Position numbers and translations under genes: made by a program | The notes under the pieces: model-generated | Seen by the model: the letters and a program-made list of their open reading frames with translations, nothing else | Told to the model about the DNA's origin: nothing | The model's database searches: none | Shown here: piece by piece, positions 1-5,597 of the stretch | How the letters are laid out: each line of letters opens with the position of its first letter | Numbering within the stretch: position 1 is the stretch's first letter | NCBI GenBank assembly: GCA_903970355.1 | Contig: CAJCIF010000398.1 | Span: forward strand, 1-6,605 | Source: Actinomycetota bacterium | GTDB taxonomy: Bacteria; Cyanobacteriota; Vampirovibrionia; Obscuribacterales; Obscuribacteraceae | Direction: 5' to 3' | Length of the DNA: 6,605 nucleotides

Positions 1-152
1 GTGCTCTTGCCGGAACCGCTTTTGCCGATAATCGCCACGGTTTCTCCCATTTTTACTTTCATCTGAAAGTCGTGCAAAACACGAAGAGGGCCGTTGGCGC
101 AGCTCAGTCCATCAATATCTAATCGATCTGTTGTTATCGTCGTTTCAGCCAT
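1..152 (-). CDS. Amino-acid ABC transporter ATP-binding protein, N-terminal fragment
   Basis: This is the first 50 codons of the ATPase subunit of a polar amino-acid importer, cut by the left window edge. It would hydrolyse ATP at the cytoplasmic face to drive the permease encoded just upstream. The ATG lies at 150-152, and the frame reads through a short beta-rich start (DRLDIDGLSCANG) into the Walker A P-loop GKSGSGKS at about residues 43-50, just before the edge. The residues before it (GETVAIIG) are also typical of ABC ATPases. The start overlaps the permease stop by 19 bp, which suggests translational coupling; the purine-rich GAGAG about 7 nt upstream is a weak ribosome site inside the permease gene. 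The Q-loop, signature motif and Walker B lie outside the window, so function rests on the P-loop and the operon. GlnQ/HisP-type is inferred from the neighbours. Confidence 0.9.
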   Translation of the reverse strand, partial: MAETTITTDRLDIDGLSCANGPLRVLHDFQMKVKMGETVAIIGKSGSGKS

Positions 153-802
153 TCCGAACTCTCTAATTTGCGAGCAGCAATCGTGAGCGGCAAGACCAAA
201 ATGACGTAAACTGCAGCAACTATCGTCCACGCCTCCAAAGACCTGAATCGTTGAGAAATGGCTGTCCGCGCCACAAATACGACATCCTCACAACCGATTA
301 CAGAAGCAAGGCTGGACATGCGAATGTTGCCTATATAAAAAGCGACAAGACTTGGTGCAATCTGTCTAAAAATATCAGGCAAAATGATATATCGCCATAT
401 TTCGTTTTCTCTCAATCCTACCGATCGCGCCCCTAGAATTGAGCCCTGTGATACGCCATCTACCGCTGCACGAACGATATCAGCCGTATAAACTGCCTGT
501 GCAATTGTGAGAGCAACGGTGGCGCAAACAAATGCTGATGGAGCAGGAACACCCAGCAAGTCAGTATAGGGAAAGTAGTAAACAAAAAATATCAGGACAA
601 GGAGAGGCACGGCGCGCAATATATCATTGATCGGTAAAAGCACACGATCAATTGGCTTAAGACGGTAAAAGATTCCGAGCGCTACACCGAGCAAAGTTCC
701 AATAACTGAACTTATAAGGGACAGCTCGACTGTAACCAGTGCGCCTCGGGCCAGTGCGGGAAGATAATCTAGGAAAACACTGAAATCCCAATCATAGTTC
801 AT
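134..802 (-). CDS. Polar amino-acid ABC transporter permease (HisM/GlnP type)
   Basis: Inner-membrane channel subunit of an amino-acid importer, 222 aa, the usual length for the family. Hydrophobic segments lie near residues 18-45, 62-78, 87-106, 150-170 and 192-210, consistent with five membrane spans. RAVPLLVLIFF (about 63-73) matches the conserved RGTPLLVQ-like motif. The cytoplasmic EAA loop that docks the ATPase is at about 119-151, with the key glycine in GARSVGL and the downstream IILP; the family motif SSLASVIG follows at 163-170. The ATG at 800-802 is 4 bp after the stop of the binding-protein gene, and the 3' end overlaps the ATPase gene by 19 bp, so all three form one operon. The EAA loop begins LGA rather than EAA, a mild departure. 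Substrate cannot be read from the sequence. Confidence 0.93.
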   Translation of the reverse strand: MNYDWDFSVFLDYLPALARGALVTVELSLISSVIGTLLGVALGIFYRLKPIDRVLLPINDILRAVPLLVLIFFVYYFPYTDLLGVPAPSAFVCATVALTIAQAVYTADIVRAAVDGVSQGSILGARSVGLRENEIWRYIILPDIFRQIAPSLVAFYIGNIRMSSLASVIGCEDVVFVARTAISQRFRSLEAWTIVAAVYVILVLPLTIAARKLESSEWLKRR

Positions 803-806
803 CCGG

Positions 807-1733
807 CTATTTCCCAGTATCTAGATATTGCTGCAGTCCTGCTGCTGGAATGAGATCGGACTTCTCAAAATAGCCATATGTTTTCCACTTCTGATCGAGT
901 TTGGCTATTGTGCCATCAGCTTTCATCAAACGCATGCAGATATCGAGAAAGTCTTTTAGATCAGCATCTTCGCGCCGCACCATAAATCCACCCGGCACCA
1001 CAGATGGTGGGTGCTGCAACCAGAGTATTTTTACTTTATCTGGGTGAGCCTTTGCATATTGCACAACACTTGGCGAATCTTGCAAAGCAATATCGGCCCT
1101 TCCCATTAAAACGTCGTCCAGCTGTCCAAAAGAATCTCCACCAACGGGAATTGTCTTGAAATGCGGTTTTTGGAGATGATCTCTGGCGTAATCAGTAGAT
1201 ACCCAACCTTCAGCGGTTGCAACTGTTATGTCACTTTTATCGATGTCACTAAACTTTTGGAATCGATTATCATCCTTCCTTACCAAACCAAGCGCAATTC
1301 CAAAGTAGGAATATGGTTCGGTATAGGTAAATTCGAATGCCTTTGGAACAGTCACATAGACCGGGTCTGCAATAAAATCGAATTTCTGTGAGCGCATGTC
1401 GGTAGCAAGGGTATCCCAACTGATTATGTGCCATTCCACTTTCAATTTAGGAACGGATCGATTGGCAATTTCATTGACGAGATCCGCAGCAAAACCTTTG
1501 ACGCGCTTATTGGAGTCTGTTTCTTTCGTATCTATGATTGTGTAGGGAGGAAAACCACCATAACCAACTCGCAAAACTTTATCGCGCTTAATGCGATCGA
1601 GTGCACTATCAACTGCTCCTGTTTGACTGACCGTACGGTGGTTGCCACAGCTGGTAAGAAAAGGCAACATGAAGATTGCCACTACTAGAAGTGGCGCTAA
1701 TATACCGAATTTATGCTTACGCACTAGGCTCAC
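807..1733 (-). CDS. Amino-acid ABC transporter substrate-binding lipoprotein (SBP_bac_3 family)
   Basis: Extracytoplasmic binding protein that delivers ligand to the adjoining permease. I place the start at GTG 1731-1733 (308 aa): GAGGAAGGA sits 6 nt upstream, whereas an in-frame ATG at 1761-1763 has no visible ribosome site and would put acidic residues before the signal peptide. From the GTG the protein starts MSLVRKHKF, followed by a hydrophobic core and the lipobox LTSC (Cys29), a clear lipoprotein signal. The mature part has family features: VLRVGYGGFPPY, the GFAADL segment (about 80-85), FTYTEPYSYFG (about 134-144), and ALQDSP (about 216-221), whose Asp matches the alpha-amino-binding Asp of HisJ-like proteins. 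The position of the carboxylate-binding Arg of HisJ (Arg77) appears to be Lys131. That suggests an altered ligand, which I cannot name. Confidence 0.93.
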   Translation of the reverse strand: MSLVRKHKFGILAPLLVVAIFMLPFLTSCGNHRTVSQTGAVDSALDRIKRDKVLRVGYGGFPPYTIIDTKETDSNKRVKGFAADLVNEIANRSVPKLKVEWHIISWDTLATDMRSQKFDFIADPVYVTVPKAFEFTYTEPYSYFGIALGLVRKDDNRFQKFSDIDKSDITVATAEGWVSTDYARDHLQKPHFKTIPVGGDSFGQLDDVLMGRADIALQDSPSVVQYAKAHPDKVKILWLQHPPSVVPGGFMVRREDADLKDFLDICMRLMKADGTIAKLDQKWKTYGYFEKSDLIPAAGLQQYLDTGK

Positions 1734-1739
1734 AACGGT

Positions 1740-1748
1740 TCCTTCCTC
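1740..1748 (-). promoter_or_regulatory. Strong Shine-Dalgarno deciding the GTG start of the binding lipoprotein
   Basis: Read on the minus strand this is GAGGAAGGA, 6 nt before the GTG at 1731-1733. It lies inside the frame that would be opened by the ATG at 1763, so it argues that the ATG is not the real start. The short form also begins with a proper basic n-region (RKHK) for a lipoprotein signal. Confidence 0.7.
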
Positions 1749-1811
1749 AAGGCTGTCAAACATTTTTGCATGAATTTGACCGCTGGTGTTTAGCTCGCAC
1801 TTAGAAACAGA

Positions 1812-3134
1812 TTAGGAAACTTCCCGAACTCGGGCCTCAATCTTTGTGAACCGTTCGAAAAGTTCTGCACAATCTTCTGGTTCAAAGCACGCTGCACACG
1901 CTTTTGTAACCCTTTGCGCCTGTACCAATATTGCATTCAGATAGGGAGGGTATTTGGTTGTTCCCGCGATATCTTGCAATGCTCTCATAAGTCTGAGCGA
2001 GACTGCCATGTCGCCCTTTCCATATGGACTTACTTGATCGAAAGCGATGTTAAGCAGGCGTGGAAATGTGGGCTGTCGTCTCATCAACCGCACTACGGCT
2101 TTCTCATCATAGACTCGGCATGTAGGCGGTTCGAGTGTGGCTGCAAGAACCAGCACGGAACTGAGATGGTCTATGCAAGATATCGCAGTGCTTGGATCGT
2201 TAACTGCCGGTGAAATGGCTTTAAGAGCAATGTCTACCATTTGTAATATGCCGCACTCCACATCCATTTCCATAGACCGCACAGGACCAACATGAACACA
2301 TGACAAGCAATCCCGTCGAAATTTGTCCGACATGGTTACCGGAGGCGCAACATTCATGCACGGTACATGGGCCGGAATAAATTGCCCAACGCCACGCAAA
2401 ATTGTAATGTTTGCGTTAGCGCTGATTGCCAAATTAAGAAGTTTCGGTTCGTCAATGAATTGAACATACCCCGAACGTTCGCTAATAATATCAATCCCCT
2501 GGGGCTCTGAATCCATCTCTTCATCGACAGGTGGAAAGCCTTTTAGTTTGTCTCCAAACATGGTGCGCAACACAATCTCAGTTTCGCGCCCGATTCTGTC
2601 AACAATATAGTTAGCCTGAATAGCCTGTGCTATGTGCTGAATGAAATAAATCAAGTAAAAAAGGCACAGTGTCGCCAGTACTAAGGCAAAAGTGAGTGAA
2701 AGAGTTGGTACCCGAACTCTGGTGCCGGTGTGCACGTTTGGCAAAAGAATAATGCAATAAGCAAACGTACCGATAAACATTCCTAAAGTTGTTTGGCTAA
2801 CGCGATCTTTCAGGAAGCTAGTCAGAATGCGTGGTGAAAATTGGATAGATGCGAAAGTGAGAGCGATTAGTAATACCGAGTAAACAACAGACAAAATGGT
2901 GATACATGAACCTGCAATTGCACCGAGGAGTAATTGCGCCATACCAGGATCGTTAGGCACAAGCCATCTAGTATGGTGCGCCCAAGTTGCAAATGCTGGT
3001 ATTTCCTCTTCCAGCATGGGAAGCACTATGGCAACGATGCACAATACCAGCATGATGGCCACAGGTAACAGCAAATAGCCGCCTTTTTGGTCATAAAGCA
3101 TATGGCGCAACGCGCTTACTTTGTTAGTTGCCAT
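1812..3134 (-). CDS. DUF2254 family integral membrane protein
   Basis: Predicted membrane protein of 440 aa, close to the usual length of DUF2254 proteins, whose function is not established. Numbering from the ATG at 3134, membrane segments lie near residues 20-41, 66-96, 116-133 and 143-168, followed by a soluble C-terminal half of about 270 residues. Family hallmarks are visible: AIAGSCITILSVVYS then FASIQFSPRIL at the second span, GMFIGTFAYC at the third, IYFIQHIAQAIQ after the fourth, GYVQFID near 222-228, and the strongly conserved AISPAVNDPSTA near 306-317. The frame stays open to an ATG at 3221, but that would overlap the divergent gene and add a non-family N-terminus, so I prefer MATNKV, preceded by a modest GAGACAGAG. 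The gene ends 78 bp before the importer's binding-protein start on the same strand, with no visible terminator between, so it may lead the same transcript. Confidence 0.9.
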   Translation of the reverse strand: MATNKVSALRHMLYDQKGGYLLLPVAIMLVLCIVAIVLPMLEEEIPAFATWAHHTRWLVPNDPGMAQLLLGAIAGSCITILSVVYSVLLIALTFASIQFSPRILTSFLKDRVSQTTLGMFIGTFAYCIILLPNVHTGTRVRVPTLSLTFALVLATLCLFYLIYFIQHIAQAIQANYIVDRIGRETEIVLRTMFGDKLKGFPPVDEEMDSEPQGIDIISERSGYVQFIDEPKLLNLAISANANITILRGVGQFIPAHVPCMNVAPPVTMSDKFRRDCLSCVHVGPVRSMEMDVECGILQMVDIALKAISPAVNDPSTAISCIDHLSSVLVLAATLEPPTCRVYDEKAVVRLMRRQPTFPRLLNIAFDQVSPYGKGDMAVSLRLMRALQDIAGTTKYPPYLNAILVQAQRVTKACAACFEPEDCAELFERFTKIEARVREVS

Positions 3135-3194
3135 TGACTCTGTCTCACGCCGACGAGTAATTGTAATATGTGAGGCGTAATAACAGACCAGCCA

Positions 3195-3200
3195 ATTATA
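3195..3200 (-). promoter_or_regulatory. Candidate -10 box for the DUF2254 gene (and perhaps the importer operon)
   Basis: The minus strand reads a perfect TATAAT here, 60 bp before the chosen ATG of the DUF2254 gene and within the short divergent gap. No good -35 box is found at 16-18 bp (AAGTGT at the 17-bp spacing), so this is a candidate only. On the plus strand it touches the ribosome site of the divergent EamA gene. Confidence 0.3.
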
Positions 3201-3213
3201 GGTGGTTGCTAAG

Positions 3214-3636
3214 ATGAACACTTGGATAATCTATGCTTTTCTCTCAATGTTCTTTGCCGGGTTCACTTCTGTAATTGCAAAGAAAGGACTCGCTAATATC
3301 TCAGCCGATCTCGGTCTTGCAATTCGAACCGGTTTTGTTTTTCTTTTCACCATGGCTTTTGCTTATTTCGCCGTGCCACTCAATGACTGGAATTTCGTTA
3401 AGACACCGAACTGGATCTGGTTAGGACTGTCCGCAGTAACGACAACGTTATCCTGGGTTTTTTACTACAGAGCTATCAAGCTGGGCGAAGTTTCAACTGT
3501 TGCATTGATTGATAAAGGCAGTGTGGTGGTGGCTGTGTTGCTTGCATTTTTGTTTTTGCACGAGGCCGTAACAGTTTCGAAGCTTGCCGGAGCAGGGTTA
3601 ATAGTTGCCGGTTTGCTCGTGATAGCACGCGGCTGA
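3214..3636 (+). CDS. Single-domain EamA family transporter (drug/metabolite transporter superfamily)
   Basis: Small integral membrane protein of 140 aa with one EamA domain; most EamA transporters carry two such domains in about 300 aa, while this short class is thought to work as a dimer (family knowledge). Hydrophobic stretches near residues 3-21, 33-53, 67-86, 94-113 and 118-138 suggest five spans. Signature pieces are the N-terminal AFLSMFFAGFTSVIAKKGL, SWVFYYRAIKLGEVS in the middle, then ALIDKGSVVVAVLLAFLFLHE and a final hydrophobic helix rich in Gly and Ala. The ATG at 3214 is chosen because AGGTGG at 3200-3205 sits 8 nt upstream; an in-frame GTG at 3202 overlaps that site. It is divergent from the DUF2254 gene with 79 bp between them. 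Substrate unknown. Confidence 0.9.
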   Translation: MNTWIIYAFLSMFFAGFTSVIAKKGLANISADLGLAIRTGFVFLFTMAFAYFAVPLNDWNFVKTPNWIWLGLSAVTTTLSWVFYYRAIKLGEVSTVALIDKGSVVVAVLLAFLFLHEAVTVSKLAGAGLIVAGLLVIARG

Positions 3637-3750
3637 TTACATTGCTTCTGCCAATTGTTTGACGGCAATCAATCGACTACGTACAGATTCATGAGCTGTC
3701 TGGCGAGCTATTAAACACAGGAAATTCTGCGTTCAAAGACGTAGCCGAGT

Positions 3751-3787
3751 CAGCTCCAGTTCCAATGGTGTAATCACTCTGGAGCTG
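3751..3787. repeat. Perfect 9-bp inverted repeat in the gap after the EamA gene
   Basis: CAGCTCCAG at 3751-3759 is matched by CTGGAGCTG at 3779-3787 with a 19-nt centre. Neither strand has a T-run after the stem, so it is not a standard intrinsic terminator. It lies 115 bp beyond the EamA stop and about 70 bp before the toxin-antitoxin promoter. The rest of 3637-3900 shows no convincing reading frame or RNA gene. It could be an RNA hairpin or a protein-binding site. Confidence 0.6.
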
Positions 3788-3853
3788 GCGTAGGAAGCAG
3801 ATAATGGCTAATACCCGCACAAACTTGGAAGAATAGTGCGTATGACAAAGTGG

Positions 3854-3882
3854 TTGATTTGTACAACAGAAGAATATAGAAT
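3854..3882 (+). promoter_or_regulatory. Predicted sigma-70-type promoter of the toxin-antitoxin operon
   Basis: TTGATT at 3854-3859 and TAGAAT at 3877-3882 are separated by exactly 17 bp, giving four and five matches to the -35 and -10 consensus boxes. Transcription would begin near 3889, leaving a very short leader that contains GGGAGG at 3892-3897 just before the toxin start. The spacer holds the palindrome TTGTACAA. Confidence 0.55.
3859..3866. promoter_or_regulatory. Palindrome TTGTACAA in the promoter spacer, candidate antitoxin operator
   Basis: This 8-bp perfect palindrome sits between the -35 and -10 boxes of the predicted toxin-antitoxin promoter (sharing its first base with the -35 box), where a bound repressor would block RNA polymerase. 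Ribbon-helix-helix antitoxins commonly bind short palindromes in their own promoters (family knowledge). A direct repeat GAAGAATA at 3828-3835 and 3869-3876, 41 bp apart, flanks it and may also contribute. Binding is inferred. Confidence 0.4.
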
Positions 3883-3900
3883 AATGTCATCGGGAGGTTT

Positions 3901-4173
3901 TTGAACCTGGCTTTCACATTCAACTACGATAGCCTTAAACGCGCAAAGGTTTCCCCTGACGAATGTCTAGAGGTTTTGGCTGATCCCTTCAAGACGTTTT
4001 ACGATGATCTGCCAAGCCAACGTGGAAGTCCACGCCGAATGTGGGTCGGGTACACACTAACAGAGCGCAGACTGGAGATTGGCGTCGAATATTTGAAGAG
4101 CGACATCGAACACATCTACCACGCTAGAAAAGCTCAGAACGAAAGTATTAAAAGGGCGGTGCACCGTGAATAA
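3901..4173 (+). CDS. BrnT-like type II toxin
   Basis: Protein of 90 aa resembling BrnT toxins, RelE-fold ribonucleases of about 90 residues that cut RNA and stop growth (family knowledge). Similarity is seen in the N-terminal FNYDSLKRAKVSPDE, corresponding to the family's D-K-----HGVSF-E pattern, then EVLADPFKTFYDD (24-36), the strand GYTLTERRLEIGVEYL (50-65), and the C-terminal EHIYHARKAQNESIKR (70-85), which matches the typical I-I-ARKAT--E pattern. The start is uncertain: no in-frame ATG exists near the beginning. TTG at 3901 is taken, but GGGAGG ends only 3 nt before it; CTG at 3907 is a less usual alternative with 9-nt spacing. The 3' end overlaps the antitoxin gene by 8 bp, and toxin-first order is normal for BrnT-BrnA pairs. 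Catalytic activity is inferred. Confidence 0.75.
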   Translation: MNLAFTFNYDSLKRAKVSPDECLEVLADPFKTFYDDLPSQRGSPRRMWVGYTLTERRLEIGVEYLKSDIEHIYHARKAQNESIKRAVHRE

Positions 4174-4504
4174 AGCAGAGTTGAAAAAAAGAAGCGAACG
4201 GATGACTAAAGATGCGCAGGCTCTGGTGGCGAAGCGCGGGATCATGCAATTCAGGGCTGAGCCGGAAGACATTTTGGCACTGTACAATCTGGCAGTAAAG
4301 CGTGATCAGCGCGTAAGCACGATGATTCGGGAGTGGGTTCTAGAGCGTCTTGAGCAAGAACTTGGAAATGCCCCGGTAAAACTAGACATTACCGTAAACC
4401 GAGAAAAGGTTGGTTCCGTTTCGCTCGCCTCAAGCCTGCTCAATGCAATCAACGAAGGAGCTAGGACGCACAAGGCAAAGGTGAAAAGGCCCAAAGCTGG
4501 TTAA
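4166..4504 (+). CDS. Ribbon-helix-helix antitoxin (BrnA/CopG-like)
   Basis: Protein of 112 aa likely to neutralise the overlapping BrnT-like toxin and repress the operon. Its centre fits a ribbon-helix-helix DNA-binding fold: a strand IMQFRA (26-31), helix from PEDILALYNLAVKRD (33-47), a turn QRVS, then helix TMIREWVLERLEQEL (52-66). The N-terminal 25 residues are basic. Residues 70-112, beginning with VKLDITV and ending in a Lys-rich tail, would be the toxin-facing part, by analogy with other antitoxins. The GTG start at 4166 overlaps the toxin stop (GTGAATAA), with AAAGGGCGG upstream as ribosome site, implying coupled translation. An ATG at 4202 is possible but lacks a good ribosome site. 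Sequence similarity to canonical BrnA is not obvious; the assignment rests on fold pattern and context. Confidence 0.7.
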   Translation: MNKAELKKRSERMTKDAQALVAKRGIMQFRAEPEDILALYNLAVKRDQRVSTMIREWVLERLEQELGNAPVKLDITVNREKVGSVSLASSLLNAINEGARTHKAKVKRPKAG

Positions 4505-4516
4505 CGCGGAACCAAT

Positions 4517-5074
4517 TCAATTTTTGTATTTTTGTCGATCTTCCCGCAAGATCTTGAGTGTACTGAGAAGATCATCCTTCTTGTTCTTATCGATCAAGTA
4601 GTGGAAGTTGACGAACTGCCATTTTCCGTTGCTTTGCACCAATTCCGGTTGCACCGTGGGTTTGGTTTCCTTCTTACCATCAATGAACGCATAGACATCA
4701 ACAACATAGGAATTGCCGCTGTGCATTACCTTTTCTACCTGGTATTTTTCTGGATCTATTTGCGATGCGAGTATCGGATCGAAGTCCAATCCGACTACCT
4801 CACCAGGAGACTTTGCGGCTGCTGCGACATCTTCTTTTAATCGCTTGCTCAATTCTGCGCTGAAAACATCATTTCGTGCCTTCAATGCAATTTCCAATGT
4901 TGAATCATTCTTCGGAGGTCCTTTGGACTTCGCGACATACCAATCATAAAAGGACTGTACAAATTTTTGACACGATGCCGTTTCATCAGCTGCTGCACAA
5001 GATTGCCAAGTAAACCCGGCAATCGCAATGAGCAGTGCTGCAATTAAGCCAGCTCGATTTTTTCTTGCGACCAT
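4517..5074 (-). CDS. Secreted DUF3828-like protein
   Basis: Exported protein of 185 aa with no known function. Residues 1-29 form a Sec signal peptide: basic MVARKNR, a hydrophobic core, and a likely cleavage after CAAA before DETAS. A cysteine at 26 is preceded by WQS, which is a poor lipobox, so signal peptidase I cleavage is more likely than lipidation. The mature part matches the DUF3828 pattern: FVQSFYDWYVAK (38-49), LDFDPILASQ (96-105), a strand region VEKVMHSGNSYVVDVYAF, then GKWQFVNFHYL (150-160), where GKW with a following hydrophobic strand is typical. The ATG at 5074 has GGGGAAGAG just upstream. The gene is convergent with the antitoxin gene (12 bp between stops), so it is a separate unit. 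No catalytic residues are evident. Confidence 0.75.
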   Translation of the reverse strand: MVARKNRAGLIAALLIAIAGFTWQSCAAADETASCQKFVQSFYDWYVAKSKGPPKNDSTLEIALKARNDVFSAELSKRLKEDVAAAAKSPGEVVGLDFDPILASQIDPEKYQVEKVMHSGNSYVVDVYAFIDGKKETKPTVQPELVQSNGKWQFVNFHYLIDKNKKDDLLSTLKILREDRQKYKN

Positions 5075-5200
5075 AGCTCTTCCCCGTCTTTTGTGAAGAG
5101 AATATGGTAACAGGCTCGGTCTAGTAATTAGTAATAAATGCTATTGCATCAAATCGGTGTCGGCATACTTGATAATAAGATGAGCCGCTTGGTTGGGCGA

Positions 5201-5476
5201 TTATTCTTTCCACAACGGAGTTAAATCAATACTCTGAAGCTTGCCATCAGCACTATATATGGGATTCAGTCCTTCCGGGCCTTTGCACATGACGCCCGAA
5301 AGGAAATCAGTTTTTGCATCTTTACTGAGTCCGTGTAATTCGTCCTGAATCCTGCCGACTGCTTGCATCTCGGTGCCCGTTTTGTGGTTCTCTTTGAGAT
5401 CAAGACCATGTAACTCGCCTTGATAGAACGCTACCGGATCTTTTGGTTTAGTGTTGCAAAAATTGTCTGCCATCAT
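5201..5476 (-). CDS. Small hypothetical protein with duplicated ELHGL motif
   Basis: I do not recognise this protein. From the tandem ATG-ATG at 5471-5476 it has 90-91 aa; AAAAGGA at 5481-5487 sits 4 nt before the first and 7 nt before the second ATG, favouring the second (MADNFCN). The frame continues up to an ATG at 5530, giving 109 aa with a very charged extra N-terminus (MDVRKDESLDSES), but no ribosome site is seen there. The protein is soluble, without signal peptide or membrane segment. ELHGL occurs twice, 25 residues apart, in a helix-like middle; the end ADGKLQSIDLTPLWKE looks strand-like. It follows the DUF1778 antitoxin gene on the same strand, in the place a toxin gene would normally take, so a partner role is conceivable but unproven. 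Confidence 0.6.
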   Translation of the reverse strand: MMADNFCNTKPKDPVAFYQGELHGLDLKENHKTGTEMQAVGRIQDELHGLSKDAKTDFLSGVMCKGPEGLNPIYSADGKLQSIDLTPLWKE

Positions 5477-5480
5477 TTGT

Positions 5481-5487
5481 TCCTTTT
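5481..5487 (-). promoter_or_regulatory. Ribosome-binding site deciding the start of the small hypothetical gene
   Basis: Minus strand AAAAGGA, 4 and 7 nt before two adjacent ATG codons. It supports the shorter form over the ATG at 5530, which has no such site. Confidence 0.45.
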
Positions 5488-5597
5488 TCACAGATTCGCT
5501 GTCCAGGCTTTCATCTTTACGCACATCCATAACAAAAACGTGACAAAGGGCTTTGGAGTCGCATGCTGTTGGATTGGAGGCGGACTACAGGCAAATC

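Noticed and set aside
3135..3221. N-terminal extension of the DUF2254 protein from an ATG at 3221
   Set aside because: It would overlap the divergent EamA start and the likely promoter region, and the added residues do not resemble the family's N-terminus.
3637..3900. tRNA, att site or mobile-element remnant in the long gap
   Set aside because: A GTTCAAA string near 3731 resembles a T-loop, but no matching stems or anticodon arm surround it, and no transposase-like frame or flanking duplication is seen.
4537..4553. Perfect 6-bp hairpin GATCTT-cccgc-AAGATC near the convergent stops, beside T-runs
   Set aside because: The T-runs lie 5' of the stem on the plus strand and become A-runs 3' of it on the minus strand, so neither direction has the U-tract of an intrinsic terminator. 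It also lies within the coding end of the DUF3828 gene.
5138..5153. Small inverted repeat ATGC-tatt-GCAT before the DUF3828 gene
   Set aside because: A 4-bp stem in AT-rich sequence is expected by chance and no T-run follows.
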